From Polynucleobacter necessarius (GTDB lineage Bacteria; Pseudomonadota; Gammaproteobacteria; Burkholderiales; Burkholderiaceae): a stretch of DNA of 64,000 nucleotides. Each line of letters opens with the position of its first letter. Within the stretch, counting starts at the first letter, position 1. Shown piece by piece: positions 24,548 through 33,890 of the stretch. Location: the NCBI RefSeq assembly GCF_900095175.1, contig NZ_LT606946.1, positions 722,058 through 786,057 of the forward strand, written 5' to 3'. Position numbers and translations under genes: made by a program. The notes beneath the pieces are model-generated. The model did not search any database and was not told where the DNA came from. It was given only the letters and a program-made list of their open reading frames with translations.

Positions 24548-24562
24548 AGACATCATCTGGGG
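24528..24562 (-). terminator. Terminator of the leftward wrbA-DUF2069 operon
   Basis: CCCCAGAT at 24538-24545 and ATCTGGGG at 24555-24562 form an 8-bp stem. Read on the minus strand it is followed by TTTTGTGTTT. It also covers the stop codon of the rightward MFS pseudogene (24545-24547). Confidence 0.65.
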
Positions 24563-24589
24563 TGATTGGAAAGCTAAGGCTCTTCTGCG

Positions 24590-24775
24590 TTATTCCGGGT
24601 GGAAGTTATTGCTAGCCATGAAACTAATGGTGCGCTCAAAGCCCAAAATGCGGATATAACGCCAGGCGATATCGCGGTATTTGCTATCTAGATAGCCAAC
24701 GGCAACTTCAGGAGTCCTTTTGGACAGGTCGATTTGTTGAATTGCACGGGCCCAACGTTTGAGTCTTGTTGACAT
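24590..24775 (-). CDS. Small hypothetical protein
   Basis: 61 residues from ATG 24775 (MSTRLKRWARAIQQIDLSKR); GGAGG lies seven bases upstream, a strong Shine-Dalgarno, which is the reason for this start rather than 24913. Basic N-terminus and a YRDIAWRYIRILGFE segment, no membrane segment. No family recognised. It lies downstream of DUF2069 and wrbA on the same strand and just before the terminator at 24528-24562, so it is probably the last gene of that unit. Confidence 0.6.
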   Translation of the reverse strand: MSTRLKRWARAIQQIDLSKRTPEVAVGYLDSKYRDIAWRYIRILGFERTISFMASNNFHPE

Positions 24776-24887
24776 ATTTGCCACCTCCATGAGCATACAA
24801 CGCATGAAAAAGGAGCTGAGATGACAGGAATGAGGAATATTTTTTAAGAAATTGGCAAAAGTTGCTAAATAAGCTCTTTTTGATCCT

Positions 24888-25286
24888 TTAGCCCTGTATT
24901 TCTGCTTCGGCACGCTCTTTCTTAGCTGCTTTGGCCCGAGCTTTGATAGGTTTGAGGTAGATCAGTAGACAAACAAAGGCAACGGTACCTAGGGTGGTTT
25001 CTAGGGCGGCCATCCAGAAATTAGCCCCTGTTTCCAGAATGCGGACTAAACCCTCAGTAATGTAGAGCAAGATCAGCATCGAAGCCCATTGCATGGTGTA
25101 AACATTACCTTTCCAGAGTCCTGGAATGGCAAATAAGAGGGGAATGGCTTTGAGGATGAGCCATGAGCCACCAGGTCTGAGCGGGGAGATAAACCATTCC
25201 CAAGCAATACACAAAATGAACAGGTCAACAAAAGCTGCTGTAGCAATCAGTTGGTATGGATTTTTGGAGAGCCAGCTTTTGAGCAT
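24888..25286 (-). CDS. DUF2069 inner-membrane protein
   Basis: 132 residues with four hydrophobic helices: LIATAAFVDLFILCIAWEW (about 13-31), SWLILKAIPLLFAIPGLW (about 41-58), MQWASMLILLYITEGLVRI (about 65-83) and MAALETTLGTVAFVCLLIYL (about 92-111), then a basic tail KPIKARAKAAKKERAEAEIQG. The WxxG and YTxQW-type positions match DUF2069. Function unknown. It begins eight bases after wrbA, indicating an operon, a neighbourhood I recall as common in betaproteobacteria. Confidence 0.85.
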   Translation of the reverse strand: MLKSWLSKNPYQLIATAAFVDLFILCIAWEWFISPLRPGGSWLILKAIPLLFAIPGLWKGNVYTMQWASMLILLYITEGLVRILETGANFWMAALETTLGTVAFVCLLIYLKPIKARAKAAKKERAEAEIQG

Positions 25287-25294
25287 AAATTGCC

Positions 25295-25891
25295 TTAAAT
25301 AAGTTTGAGCGCTGTGAGCGCTAAGCGCTTGCCTTGAGCAATGGCTAAGCGTTGCTCTTCTGCGCTAATGGGAGCCCGGCTATCAGCATGTGCGAGGTGG
25401 GTGAGTCCGTAAGGGCTGCCACCAGTGGAGGTGCTCATGAGATCAGGCTCACTGTACGGAATGCCCATGATCATCATGCCGTGGTGAAGTAGGGGAATCA
25501 TCATGGTGAGCAGGGTGCTTTCTTGTCCGCCATGCAGACTGCCCGTGCTAGTGAAGACGCAAGCTGGCTTCCCAATGAGTGCACCATTCATCCACTCTGA
25601 CGAGCTGCCATCCCAAAAATATTTCATGGGAGCCGTCATGTTGCCAAAGCGAGTAGGTGATCCGAGGGCTAGACCAATACATTCTTTTAAGTCTGCATAC
25701 TCAACATAGGGGGCGCCATCAGATGGAACGGCTGCCTCTGTAGATTCGCATACTGTGGAGATAGCTGGAACAGTGCGCAGTCCGGCGTTAGCGCCTGGAA
25801 CGCTCTCGATTCCCTCGGCAATTAGGCGCGCCAAGTCGCGGGTTGCTCCATAGCGTGAGTAGTACAAAACTAATATGTCGGATTGACTCAT
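25295..25891 (-). CDS. wrbA: NAD(P)H:quinone oxidoreductase WrbA
   Basis: Flavodoxin-like FMN enzyme that reduces quinones by two electrons, protecting against semiquinones. FMN phosphate loop LYYSRYGATRDLARLIAEG (residues about 8-26), then LGSPTRFGNMTAPMKYFWDG (about 76-95), FTSTGSLHGGQESTLLTMM (about 112-130) and the HHGMMIMGIPYSEPDL block. Length 198 is normal. It is the first gene of the leftward unit with DUF2069. A putative promoter lies in the 30 bases before ATG 25891, but no clear site is visible. Confidence 0.93.
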   Translation of the reverse strand: MSQSDILVLYYSRYGATRDLARLIAEGIESVPGANAGLRTVPAISTVCESTEAAVPSDGAPYVEYADLKECIGLALGSPTRFGNMTAPMKYFWDGSSSEWMNGALIGKPACVFTSTGSLHGGQESTLLTMMIPLLHHGMMIMGIPYSEPDLMSTSTGGSPYGLTHLAHADSRAPISAEEQRLAIAQGKRLALTALKLI

Positions 25892-25921
25892 GTTTCTCTC
25901 TTATCTTTTATGATATGGGCA

Positions 25922-26769
25922 ATGCGCCTCATTCGTAATCCTCAATTATGGCTCTCTCTTGGAAAAGAGATCTGAGAGCGTAATCGCGGACAAAATCTCA
26001 AGCAAGTGGCAGCTAGTTTGGCCTTTACAACTACACTCTACTTGGTTCCAATGCTGACAGTAGCCTCTATCCTGATTGGCTATCTCCCCAGTGTAGTGCG
26101 GATCAAGTCTGCCGTTCAGTCTTGGTTGCTCGATACCTATATGCCTGGTGGACTAAATGAACAGGTCTTTAACTACTTGAATCAATTTTCAGCACAGGCC
26201 AAGGGTCTGACTTTGCTTGGTTTAGTTGGTCTCGTGATTACGACGATTATGACGATGGCAGTGATTGAGAATGCTTTCAATCAAATATTTCGTGTGACGC
26301 AGCGGCGACCCATTCTGAAAAAGGTCGCAATCTATTCAGCAGCGACGATTATGGGCCCTATTCTGCTGGGTATCGGGACTTACTTGAGTGGTCTTTTATT
26401 TAGCGCGGCAGAAGGATGGACGGAGGCTCTGAGTTTTGGTTTGGGCCTATTCGCAACAGTGGTTCCGGTGCTTTTAGCAATGTCGGCATTCTCCGTGGCT
26501 TACAAAATTCTGCCCTATGCCCAAATCCAGTGGCGCGATGCCTTCAGCGGCGCCTTTTTTGCGGCCTTACCTTTGAGTTGATGAAGTTTGGCTTTGGCCT
26601 CTTTTTAACCAATGTGACCTTTTACAAAACGGTCTATGGCGCCTTTGCTATCTTCCCCTTGGCACTCATTTGGATTTACCTGACCTGGTGGATTACCTTG
26701 GCTGGAGCAGTCTTGATTGCCAACCTGCCCAGTATTCGAAGTGGACTGCTTAGGGTTATTCGTTACTGA
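25922..26769 (+). pseudogene. YihY/UPF0761 family membrane protein, nonsense plus frameshift
   Basis: The natural start seems to be ATG 25922, reading MRLIRNPQLWLSLGKEI and then TGA at 25973-25975, where tryptophan is expected (KEIWER pattern). The same frame continues NRGQNLKQVAASLAFTTTLY and LVPMLTVASILIGYLP, which are family-typical. A second lesion near 26575 (one A missing in TTACC) sends the frame to LPLS-stop, while MKFGFGLFLTNVTFYKTVYG and the rest of TM5-6 (WIYLTWWITLAGAVLIANLP) lie in another frame. Two independent hits mean the gene is dead. The family is an inner-membrane protein of disputed function. Confidence 0.85.
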
Positions 26770-26848
26770 AATATCTCAATTGACCCTTGATTCCCTTTGG
26801 GCTTGAGAATATATTGTTTGCATAAGAGAACTTATTGCTGGAGACCAT

Positions 26849-27304
26849 ATGAAGGTTTGTGACATATTGCGCGTAAAGGGCAGCACACTATTTACGGTGG
26901 CTCCAGAGACTGCTTTGCAAACAGCGGTCTTGGTCATGAGTGAACACGATATCGGTTCCTTGGTAGTTATGGAATACGACAAGCTTGTTGGTATCTTGAC
27001 CTTCCGAGAGGTGATTGCCGCATTGGCTAAACATCATGGCAAATTGGACGATCTGAAGGCGCAAAGCGTTATGAATGCTAAGCCACTGACTTGCAACATG
27101 GAAACCGAGATCGATGAGGTTCGCCGGATGATGCTGGTGGACCATGCTCGCTATTTGCCGGTCATGGATCAAAAGATGCTAATGGGCGTGATTTCTTTCT
27201 ATGACGTGGCTAAATCAGTAGTTGAAGCCCAGGACTTTGAAAACAGCATGCTGAAGGCTTACATCCACGACTGGCCAGAAGAGGCCGAAAAAACATCTCC
27301 TTAA
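26849..27304 (+). CDS. CBS-domain pair protein
   Basis: 151 residues from ATG 26849 (CTGGAG upstream). Two CBS motifs: ILRVKGSTLFTVAPETALQTAVLVMSEHDIGSLVVMEYDKLVGILTFRE (about 5-54) and a second around VMNAKPLTCNMETEIDEVRRMMLVDHARYLPVMDQKMLMGVISFYDVAK (about 70-122). CBS pairs bind adenosyl ligands and act as energy sensors. Stand-alone in this window. A short hairpin lies between it and aroC. Confidence 0.9.
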   Translation: MKVCDILRVKGSTLFTVAPETALQTAVLVMSEHDIGSLVVMEYDKLVGILTFREVIAALAKHHGKLDDLKAQSVMNAKPLTCNMETEIDEVRRMMLVDHARYLPVMDQKMLMGVISFYDVAKSVVEAQDFENSMLKAYIHDWPEEAEKTSP

Positions 27305-27306
27305 GC

Positions 27307-27324
27307 GGCCTAGCCCGATAGGCC
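27307..27324. repeat. Hairpin between the CBS gene and aroC
   Basis: GGCCTA at 27307-27312 and TAGGCC at 27319-27324 with loop GCCCGA. No T-run follows, so termination is uncertain; it could be a weak terminator or RNA-stabilising stem. Confidence 0.4.
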
Positions 27325-27346
27325 TGACAGATGACATAATGTCGAT

Positions 27347-28462
27347 ATGTCAGGAAATACATTAGGCCTTCTCTTTACAGTCACCACTTTTGGTGAATCC
27401 CATGGTCCCGCGATTGGCGCTGTTGTTGATGGCTGCCCTCCAGGAATGTCTTTATCTGAAGCAGATTTGCAGATTGATTTAGATCGTCGAAAACCGGGAA
27501 CCTCGCGTCATGTCACGCAGCGTCAAGAGGCGGACAAGGTTGAAATTCTGTCTGGTGTTTATGAAGGCAAGACCGCCGGAGCCCCAATTGGCCTGTTGAT
27601 ACGTAATACGGACCAACGTAGTCAAGACTACGGCAACATCCTGCAAACATTTAGACCTGGTCACGCTGATTACGCTTATCACTACAAATATGGTTTACGC
27701 GATCCTCGAGGTGGTGGACGCTCTTCAGCACGATTGACTGCGCCTGTAGTGGCTGCAGCAGCTATCGCCAAGAAGTGGCTCAAAGAACAATATGGCACGG
27801 AGTTTTATGGCTACATGAGTCAGCTCGGTGAAATTGAAATTCCGTTTCAAGACGCAACACTTATTGAGGGCAATCCTTTCTTTGCTGCAAACGCGGATAT
27901 CGTTCCCCAGTTAGAGGCTTACATGGATGCGCTGCGTAAAGCAGGGGATTCCTGTGGCGCCAAGATTGAAGTGCGGGCGCGCAATGTGCCCATCGGTCTG
28001 GGTGAACCTTTATTTGATAAGTTGGATGCTGATATTGCGCACGCGATGATGGGTATTAATGCGGTCAAAGGTGTTGAGATTGGTGCTGGCTTTAGGTCAG
28101 TAGCACAACGTGGTAGCGAGCATGGCGACGAACTGCATCCAGATGGATTTGCAAGCAATAACTCTGGCGGCACTTTGGGTGGTATTAGTACCGGTCAAGA
28201 TTTGCGTGTATCGATTGCAATCAAACCCACTTCTAGTATCTTGAGCCCAAAGGAATCGGTCGATCTAGATGGCAAGCCCATTACTGTGCAAACCAAAGGT
28301 CGTCATGATCCTTGTGTAGGTATTCGTGCAACGCCGATTGCTGAAGCGATGTTAGCTTTGGTATTGATTGATCATGCTCTACGCCATCGTGCTCAATGCG
28401 GTGATGTGAAACATGCTGTGCCGCCGGTGCCGGCTGCTCGACCTAGTTCAGTAAGCGACTAA
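27347..28462 (+). CDS. aroC: Chorismate synthase
   Basis: Converts 5-enolpyruvylshikimate 3-phosphate to chorismate, last step of the shikimate pathway, using reduced FMN. Seen: [21 protein letters not shown] (residues about 9-29), [55 protein letters not shown] (about 102-132) and the C-terminal [19 protein letters not shown]. Length 371 is normal. Its integrity means aromatic amino acid synthesis is still kept. It is followed 20 bases later by the MFS pseudogene. Confidence 0.96.
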   Translation: MSGNTLGLLFTVTTFGESHGPAIGAVVDGCPPGMSLSEADLQIDLDRRKPGTSRHVTQRQEADKVEILSGVYEGKTAGAPIGLLIRNTDQRSQDYGNILQTFRPGHADYAYHYKYGLRDPRGGGRSSARLTAPVVAAAAIAKKWLKEQYGTEFYGYMSQLGEIEIPFQDATLIEGNPFFAANADIVPQLEAYMDALRKAGDSCGAKIEVRARNVPIGLGEPLFDKLDADIAHAMMGINAVKGVEIGAGFRSVAQRGSEHGDELHPDGFASNNSGGTLGGISTGQDLRVSIAIKPTSSILSPKESVDLDGKPITVQTKGRHDPCVGIRATPIAEAMLALVLIDHALRHRAQCGDVKHAVPPVPAARPSSVSD

Positions 28463-28482
28463 ATCCGTTTAAGAAAAAGATA

Positions 28483-29576
28483 ATGACACCTTCAGTGCGT
28501 TGGGCCTTCGGGTCCTTTTTCTTTTTATATTTTGCGTATGTTGGCTTAGTTTCTCCCTACGCCAGCCCCTTTTTTCTTGACCGTGGTTTTAGCGTCATTG
28601 AGATCGCAGTCTTAATGTCTATGCTACAAGTTACACGAATAGTTGGGCCATTCTCCTGGGGATGGCTGTCTGACTACTTGTCCGATCGTATTGGGATTAT
28701 TCGATTCTGCGCTTGCTTGGCAGCAGTTACTTTCTTATGCATCTTTTTTCTGCATAGTTACATTGCATTTTTCATCTGGATGTTTGTATTGCACACGATC
28801 CTTAGCAGCTTGATGCCATTAGGAGAGTCGGCTACAGTACATGCTTTATTGCAATGGTCTTAATTGCTGGCGAGTTATTTCAGCGCGAAGGTATTGAGCT
28901 CTATCCGATTGTGGGCGCGGCAGTGTTGATCTTCTTGGCATTAGTTACGTTTCGCCTCCATGAACCTAAGATGGAACGTCGCAAGATGGTGAAAGGCGAA
29001 CTCTTAATTGTTTTGTTTAATCCTGATGTGCGTTGGTTCTTGCTGTCGGGCTTCTTTATGGTCTTTGCGCATGCAGCTTTGTATGTGTTCTATTCACTCT
29101 ACCTAGCAGACCTGGGCTACGATAAATTCGAGATCGGTTTATTTTGGGCTCTAGGAGTTGCTGCTGAGGTGATCTTCTTTTATTTCCAGAGCAAAGTACT
29201 CAGTCGTCTGGATGCTGAAGTTGTTTTACAGCTTGCTTTTGGTATTGGCGTGTTTCGATTTATTTTGATAGCCTTCTTCCCATTCACTTGGGCGCTGATT
29301 TTGGCTCAGTTGATGCATGCAGCTACTTTTGGTGCTCACCATAGTGCTGCGACCAAGTTACTGCAGCGTTGGTTTACTGGCCCCTTGCAGGCCAGAGGCC
29401 AAGCTTTAATGGCAACGGTATCTTATGGCTTGGGTGGGACGCTAGGTGGTTTAGTTGCGGGTTGGCTTTGAGAGGCAACTCAGCCGCGCAATGTCTTCGT
29501 GATGGCTGCTTTAGCTTGTGGCCTAGTGGGCATGGCGATTGGAAAACTGCGCCCACGCCACTACCCAGCTAGATAA
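28483..29576 (+). pseudogene. MFS transporter (MFS_1-like) with internal deletion and Trp-to-stop
   Basis: Frame 1 (MTPSVRWAFGSFFFLYFAYV) gives TM1-4 and ends HALLQWS-stop at 28863. Frame 2 resumes immediately as VLIAGELFQREGIELYPIVG with TM6 and later helices; the intervening piece with the next helix is missing, so a deletion of some tens of bases with frame change is likely. Frame 2 then meets TGA at 29469-29471 in GGLVAGWL-stop-EATQPRNVFVMA, where Trp is expected; the same frame continues to TAA 29574-29576 (CGLVGMAIGKLRPRHYPAR). So there are two independent lesions, one a substitution. Confidence 0.85.
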
Positions 29577-29591
29577 ATCAATAAACCATCT

Positions 29592-31262
29592 TTACATTGA
29601 TCCGTAGTTCGGGCCACCGCCACCTTCAGGGGTAATCCAAATAATATTTTGACTTGGATCTTTAATGTCACAGGTTTTGCAATGCACGCAGTTTTGCGAA
29701 TTAATCAGCAACTGTGGCTGCCCATCTTTTTCTACATACTCATATACGCCGGCAGGGCAGTAACGTTGCTCGGGACCTGCGTAAGTTTTGAGATTCAAAC
29801 TGACAGGCACCGACGCATCTCTTAATGTGAGGTGAATAGGTTGATTCTCAGCATGATTGGTATTGGAAATAAATACTGATGAGAGGCGATCAAAAGTAAT
29901 CCTGCCATCTGGTTTTGGATACTCGATCGGTTGATGCTGCGCCGCTGGTTCAAGGCACTCATGGTCTGCATGCTTTAAATGAATTGTCCAAGGCATATTG
30001 CCACCCAACAGCTTTTGCTCTAGACCAACCATCAGAGTTCCAAGGTAAAGCCCTTTGGACATCCACGGCTTAAAGTTGCGCGCTTGATTAAGCTCGGTAT
30101 GTAACCAACTATTTTTGAAGGCGCTTGGATAAGCAGACAAGACATCAGCAGAGCGATTCTCAGTAAGCGCTGCAACCGCGGCTTCAGCAGCCAGCATCCC
30201 GGTCTTAATCGCAGTATGACTTCCTTTAATGCGTGATGCATTTAAGAATCCTGCATCACAACCAATTAATGCACCTCCTGGGAATACAGTCTTAGGCAGA
30301 CTATTTAAGCCGCCAGCCGTTAGCGCTCGTGCGCCATAAGCCAGACGTTTTCCGCCTTCAAAGGTTTCCCGAATTTTTGGATGCAACTTGTAGCGTTGGA
30401 ATTCTTCAAAAGGAGAGAGGTAGGGGTTCTTGTAGGAGAGCCCCACCACCAGACCTACTGCAACCTTGTTATCATCCAAGTGATACAAGAATGAACCACC
30501 ATAGGTGTCGCTTTCTAGTGGCCAGCCTGCTGTGTGAACTACTAGGCCAGGCTTACTCTTGGAAGGTTCTACTTCCCATAGTTCTTTAATGCCAATGCCG
30601 TAACTTTGTGGGTCAGCATCTTTATCTAATGCAAACTTACTAATCAGTTGCTTGCCTAAATGTCCGCGTGAACCTTCGGCGAATAGAGTGTACTTGGCGC
30701 GCAATTCCATACCGAGTTGAAATTGATCGGTTGGATTGCCTTCTTTATCCAAGCCCATTGCGCCTGTAATGACGCCGCAGACTGCACCATTCTCGTTATA
30801 CAGAATTTCTGCCGCAGGAAATCCTGGAAAAATTTCTACACCGAGATTTTCGGCTTGTTGACCAAGCCAGCGAGTAACATTGGCTAAGCTAACAATGTAG
30901 TTACCTTCATTTTTAAAGCAGTGGGGCAGCATCCAGCTTGGAACCTGGAACGAACTTTCTTTTGTTAAGAATAAAAACTGGTCTTGAGTCACTTCAGTAT
31001 CCAGTGGCGCACCCATTTCCTTCCAGTTAGGGAAAAGTTCTGTGAGGGCTCTGAGATCCATAACGGCGCCAGAAAGGATATGCGCACCAATCTCGGAGCC
31101 TTTTTCTAAGACGTAGACACTAATTTCTTTGCCCGACTCATTCGCGAGTTGTTTTGCTTTGATGGCTGCAGATAGGCCTGCTGGACCACCTCCGACGATG
31201 ACTAAGTCATAGTCCATGGATTCTCTTGGCCCAAATTGTTCGAGCAATTCCTGGGCGTTCAT
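29592..31262 (-). CDS. Electron-transfer flavoprotein:ubiquinone oxidoreductase
   Basis: Membrane-associated enzyme passing electrons from ETF to ubiquinone in fatty-acid and amino-acid oxidation. FAD site VIVGGGPAGLSAAIKA (about 21-36 from ATG 31262), LEKGSEIGAHILSGAVMD, and further FAD loops. The C-terminal Fe-S part has the four-Cys cluster, seen as CVHCKTCDIKDPSQNIIWITPEGG and an earlier Cys RYCPAG. Length about 556 fits. I use ATG 31262 because GGGGAG lies upstream; a longer in-frame start at 31331 lacks one. The divergent scoA starts 205 bases away. No ETF genes are in this window. Confidence 0.93.
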   Translation of the reverse strand: MNAQELLEQFGPRESMDYDLVIVGGGPAGLSAAIKAKQLANESGKEISVYVLEKGSEIGAHILSGAVMDLRALTELFPNWKEMGAPLDTEVTQDQFLFLTKESSFQVPSWMLPHCFKNEGNYIVSLANVTRWLGQQAENLGVEIFPGFPAAEILYNENGAVCGVITGAMGLDKEGNPTDQFQLGMELRAKYTLFAEGSRGHLGKQLISKFALDKDADPQSYGIGIKELWEVEPSKSKPGLVVHTAGWPLESDTYGGSFLYHLDDNKVAVGLVVGLSYKNPYLSPFEEFQRYKLHPKIRETFEGGKRLAYGARALTAGGLNSLPKTVFPGGALIGCDAGFLNASRIKGSHTAIKTGMLAAEAAVAALTENRSADVLSAYPSAFKNSWLHTELNQARNFKPWMSKGLYLGTLMVGLEQKLLGGNMPWTIHLKHADHECLEPAAQHQPIEYPKPDGRITFDRLSSVFISNTNHAENQPIHLTLRDASVPVSLNLKTYAGPEQRYCPAGVYEYVEKDGQPQLLINSQNCVHCKTCDIKDPSQNIIWITPEGGGGPNYGSM

Positions 31263-31467
31263 TTCACTCCCCGATATCTCTAAAAATAGCTTGCTGAGCT
31301 CATTTTCAGCAATTTTTGGCAATTCCACCATTTTTATGGCTTCATTGAACCCTTCTAGTTTAGTTCTAAGCGATAAAAGCCAGGTTGGTGCCCCTTGCCG
31401 TCGGGCTCAGATTCCCAAAGCGTTATGATTACTTTTTTACCCTTTTTGGCAATATTAGGACGAATGT

Positions 31468-32166
31468 ATGAATAGAACTTACCCATCAGCAGTAGATGCC
31501 TTACGGGATATCTTGAAGGATGGTCAGAAGCTCGCGGTTGGCGGTTTTGGTCTTTGCGGCATTCCTGAGGCTTTGATTCAAGCGGTAAAGGATCTTGGCG
31601 CGCAAAATCTGACTGCGATTGCTAATAATGCTGGCGTAGATGGCTTTGGCTTGGGTTTGCTTTTGAATTCAAGACAGGTCAAAAAGATAGTCGCATCCTA
31701 TGTGGGCGAGAACAAAGAGTTTGAGCGTCAGTTCTTAGCTGGCGAGCTGGAGTTGGAATTTACTCCTCAAGGTACTTTGGCAGAAAAGTTACGCGCAGGC
31801 GGTTGTGGTATCCCTGCGTTCTATACCAAAACAGGTGTAGGTACTTTGGTTGCCGAAGGTAAAGAAGAAAAAGAATTCGATGGTGAGCGTTACATCATGG
31901 AGCGCGCAATCGTTTCAGATATTTCTCTTGTCAAAGCATGGAAGGCGGATAAGTCAGGTAACTTGATTTATCGCTACACCGCACGTAATTTCAATCCAGT
32001 AGTGGCCATGGCTGGCAAGATTACCGTTGCTGAAGTGGAAGAGATCGTAGAGAACGGTGAATTGGATCCGGATGAGATTCATACGCCAGGCATTTATGTG
32101 CATCGCTTGGTGCTCAACACTACCCCTGAGAAGCGTATTGAGCAACGCACTTTATCTGCAGCTTAA
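31468..32166 (+). CDS. scoA: Succinyl-CoA:3-ketoacid CoA-transferase subunit A
   Basis: Alpha subunit of the enzyme that activates acetoacetate with succinyl-CoA. CoA-binding [18 protein letters not shown] (about residues 21-38), [43 protein letters not shown] and the C-terminal [12 protein letters not shown] are all as in the family. Length 232 is normal. scoB begins 50 bases later. The unit suggests use of ketone bodies or polyhydroxybutyrate-derived acetoacetate. Confidence 0.95.
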   Translation: MNRTYPSAVDALRDILKDGQKLAVGGFGLCGIPEALIQAVKDLGAQNLTAIANNAGVDGFGLGLLLNSRQVKKIVASYVGENKEFERQFLAGELELEFTPQGTLAEKLRAGGCGIPAFYTKTGVGTLVAEGKEEKEFDGERYIMERAIVSDISLVKAWKADKSGNLIYRYTARNFNPVVAMAGKITVAEVEEIVENGELDPDEIHTPGIYVHRLVLNTTPEKRIEQRTLSAA

Positions 32167-32216
32167 TACCCATCGAAGCAATATAAAAACAGTACAGAAT
32201 ATTTAGGAAGATTGAT

Positions 32217-32867
32217 ATGCCTTGGAATAGAGATGAAATGGCAGCACGTGCTGCTAAAGAGTTAAAGGATGGTTACTACGTCAATTTGGGTATTGGTATG
32301 CCAACCCTAGTGGCCAATCACGTTCCTGAAGGAATGGAAGTGTGGCTCCAGTCTGAAAATGGGTTATTAGGTATTGGCCCATTTCCAACGGAAGCAACTA
32401 TTGATGCGGATTTAATTAATGCGGGCAAGCAAACGATTACGATTTTGCCTGGCTCCTCCATTTTTTCTTCTGCGGATTCATTTGGAATGATTCGTGGTGG
32501 AAAAATTAACATTGCGATTTTGGGTGCAATGCAGGTGAGTGAGCATGGCGACTTGGCGAACTGGATGATTCCTGGCAAGATGGTGAAGGGCATGGGCGGT
32601 GCCATGGATTTAGTTGCTGGCGTGAAGCATGTGGTTGTCCTGATGGAGCACGTTGCGAAGAAGAAAGATGGCACAGAAGAAATCAAGATTCTGCCTAAGT
32701 GCACCTTGCCATTGACTGGTGTAGGCGTTATTAGTCGCATCATTACCGATCTGTGTGTGCTTGATATCACTCCTAAGGGTTTGAAGTTAGTGGAGTTGGC
32801 TCCGGGCGTTACCAAGGAAAAGGTGGTGTCCAAAACAGGTGCCCCTGTAGATACAGCGGGTTTCTAA
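32217..32867 (+). CDS. scoB: Succinyl-CoA:3-ketoacid CoA-transferase subunit B
   Basis: Beta subunit partner of scoA. Carries the catalytic Glu in [12 protein letters not shown] (about residues 43-54), [21 protein letters not shown] near the N-terminus, and [33 protein letters not shown]. Length 216 is normal. Starts at ATG 32217, preceded by GGAAG. Followed by a palindrome at 32892 that may be its terminator. Confidence 0.95.
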   Translation: MPWNRDEMAARAAKELKDGYYVNLGIGMPTLVANHVPEGMEVWLQSENGLLGIGPFPTEATIDADLINAGKQTITILPGSSIFSSADSFGMIRGGKINIAILGAMQVSEHGDLANWMIPGKMVKGMGGAMDLVAGVKHVVVLMEHVAKKKDGTEEIKILPKCTLPLTGVGVISRIITDLCVLDITPKGLKLVELAPGVTKEKVVSKTGAPVDTAGF

Positions 32868-32891
32868 CCTTTTCTACTGGATAGTGAAATA

Positions 32892-32916
32892 ATGGGGTCA
32901 GTGACCCCATTTCTAT
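32892..32916 (+). terminator. Probable terminator after scoB
   Basis: ATGGGGTCA at 32892-32900 and TGACCCCAT at 32902-32910 are exact inverted copies around a single G, followed by TTCTATTTCT. Hairpin with an interrupted T-rich tail; could instead be an operator before the metal-efflux pseudogene. Confidence 0.55.
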
Positions 32917-32932
32917 TTCTAAAGAGCCTTAT

Positions 32933-33890
32933 ATGAGTGCTGCAGACCATTCACTTCATGCGCATAAGCAGGGTGATGCTAAACATTCTCATGCCAAGCA
33001 GGTTTCCAATCAAAACCTCCTGCTGATTGCTTTAGTTCTGACATTAGGTTTTTCTGGTGTTGAGGGTGCCGCTGCTTATTTTGCAAATTCCTTGGTCTTG
33101 ATATCGGATGCAGGTCACATGGTGACGGATGCAGCTGCACTAGGCTTGGCCTTACTAGCCCAAATTATTTCGCGTCGTCCCCCATCGCCAAAACATTCAT
33201 TTGGATTCGGCAGGGCAGAAGCACTTGCTGCATTTGTAAATAGTATTGCGATGTTGGCATTGGTCGCCTGGATTATGGTGGAGGCAGTGAGCCGTTTTTA
33301 TGATCCGCACCAGGTAGATGGATTAACAGTCACAGTGGTAGCCGCGATCGGCTTGTTGATGAATATTATCGTGACTTGGGTACTTTCGCGTGATAAGAAA
33401 AGTGTTAATACACGTGCTGCCTTAGTGCATGTTATGGGTGACTTGTTGGGCTCTGTGGCCGCATTGATTGCGGGTATTGTTATCCAATTGACTGGTTGGA
33501 TGCCAATCGATGCAATTCTCTCCATTTTGGTTTCGTTGCTGATTTTGAAATCTACCATTTCCATCTTACGTGAGTCATATCACTTCTTGATGGAGGGTGT
33601 ACCTTTACACATTGATTACCTGCAAGTAGGTAGTGATCTTAAAAAAAGTGCCTGGTGTGTTGGCAGCGCACGATTTACACGTCTGGGAAATGACGCCGAG
33701 TTTTCCGGCGCTCATTGGCCATATTGAAATTGATCGGATGAGTGAGTGGCCAGAAATCATGGCACGTATCAACGAGATGTTGTTGAATAAGTATGGGATT
33801 GACCACGTCACTCTACAGCCTGAGATTGTCGGTATGGTGGATGAGCATACCCATGGTGAAGAGCTCGAAGACGAGATTAAAAAATCCAAT
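32933..33890 (+). pseudogene. Cation diffusion facilitator (zinc/cobalt efflux), frameshifted
   Basis: CDF family inner-membrane exporter. The N-terminal His-rich part (HSLHAHKQGDAKHSH) precedes TM helices; the metal sites are seen as SLVLISDAGHMVTDAAALG and HVMGDLLGSVAALIAG. A break in the seven-A run near 33640 (GATCTTAAAAAAAGTG) sends the frame to a stop at 33727; the other frame gives LKKVPGVLAAHDLHVWEMTP and the cytoplasmic domain ending HVTLQPEIVGMVDEH. One base removed from the run repairs it. After that the frame runs without a stop into the following hydrolase. The exact end of the CDF part is not visible. Confidence 0.75.

Noticed and set aside
22309..29576. Genetic code change with UGA read as tryptophan
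   Set aside because: Three TGA codons fall on Trp positions, but pstB, phoB, the first chrA half and dapA terminate at TGA in the natural places, and core genes use TGG for Trp. The three genes also carry other lesions in two cases.
32318..32833. 171-residue antisense frame in scoB
   Set aside because: No Shine-Dalgarno or family match; it mirrors the codon pattern of scoB.
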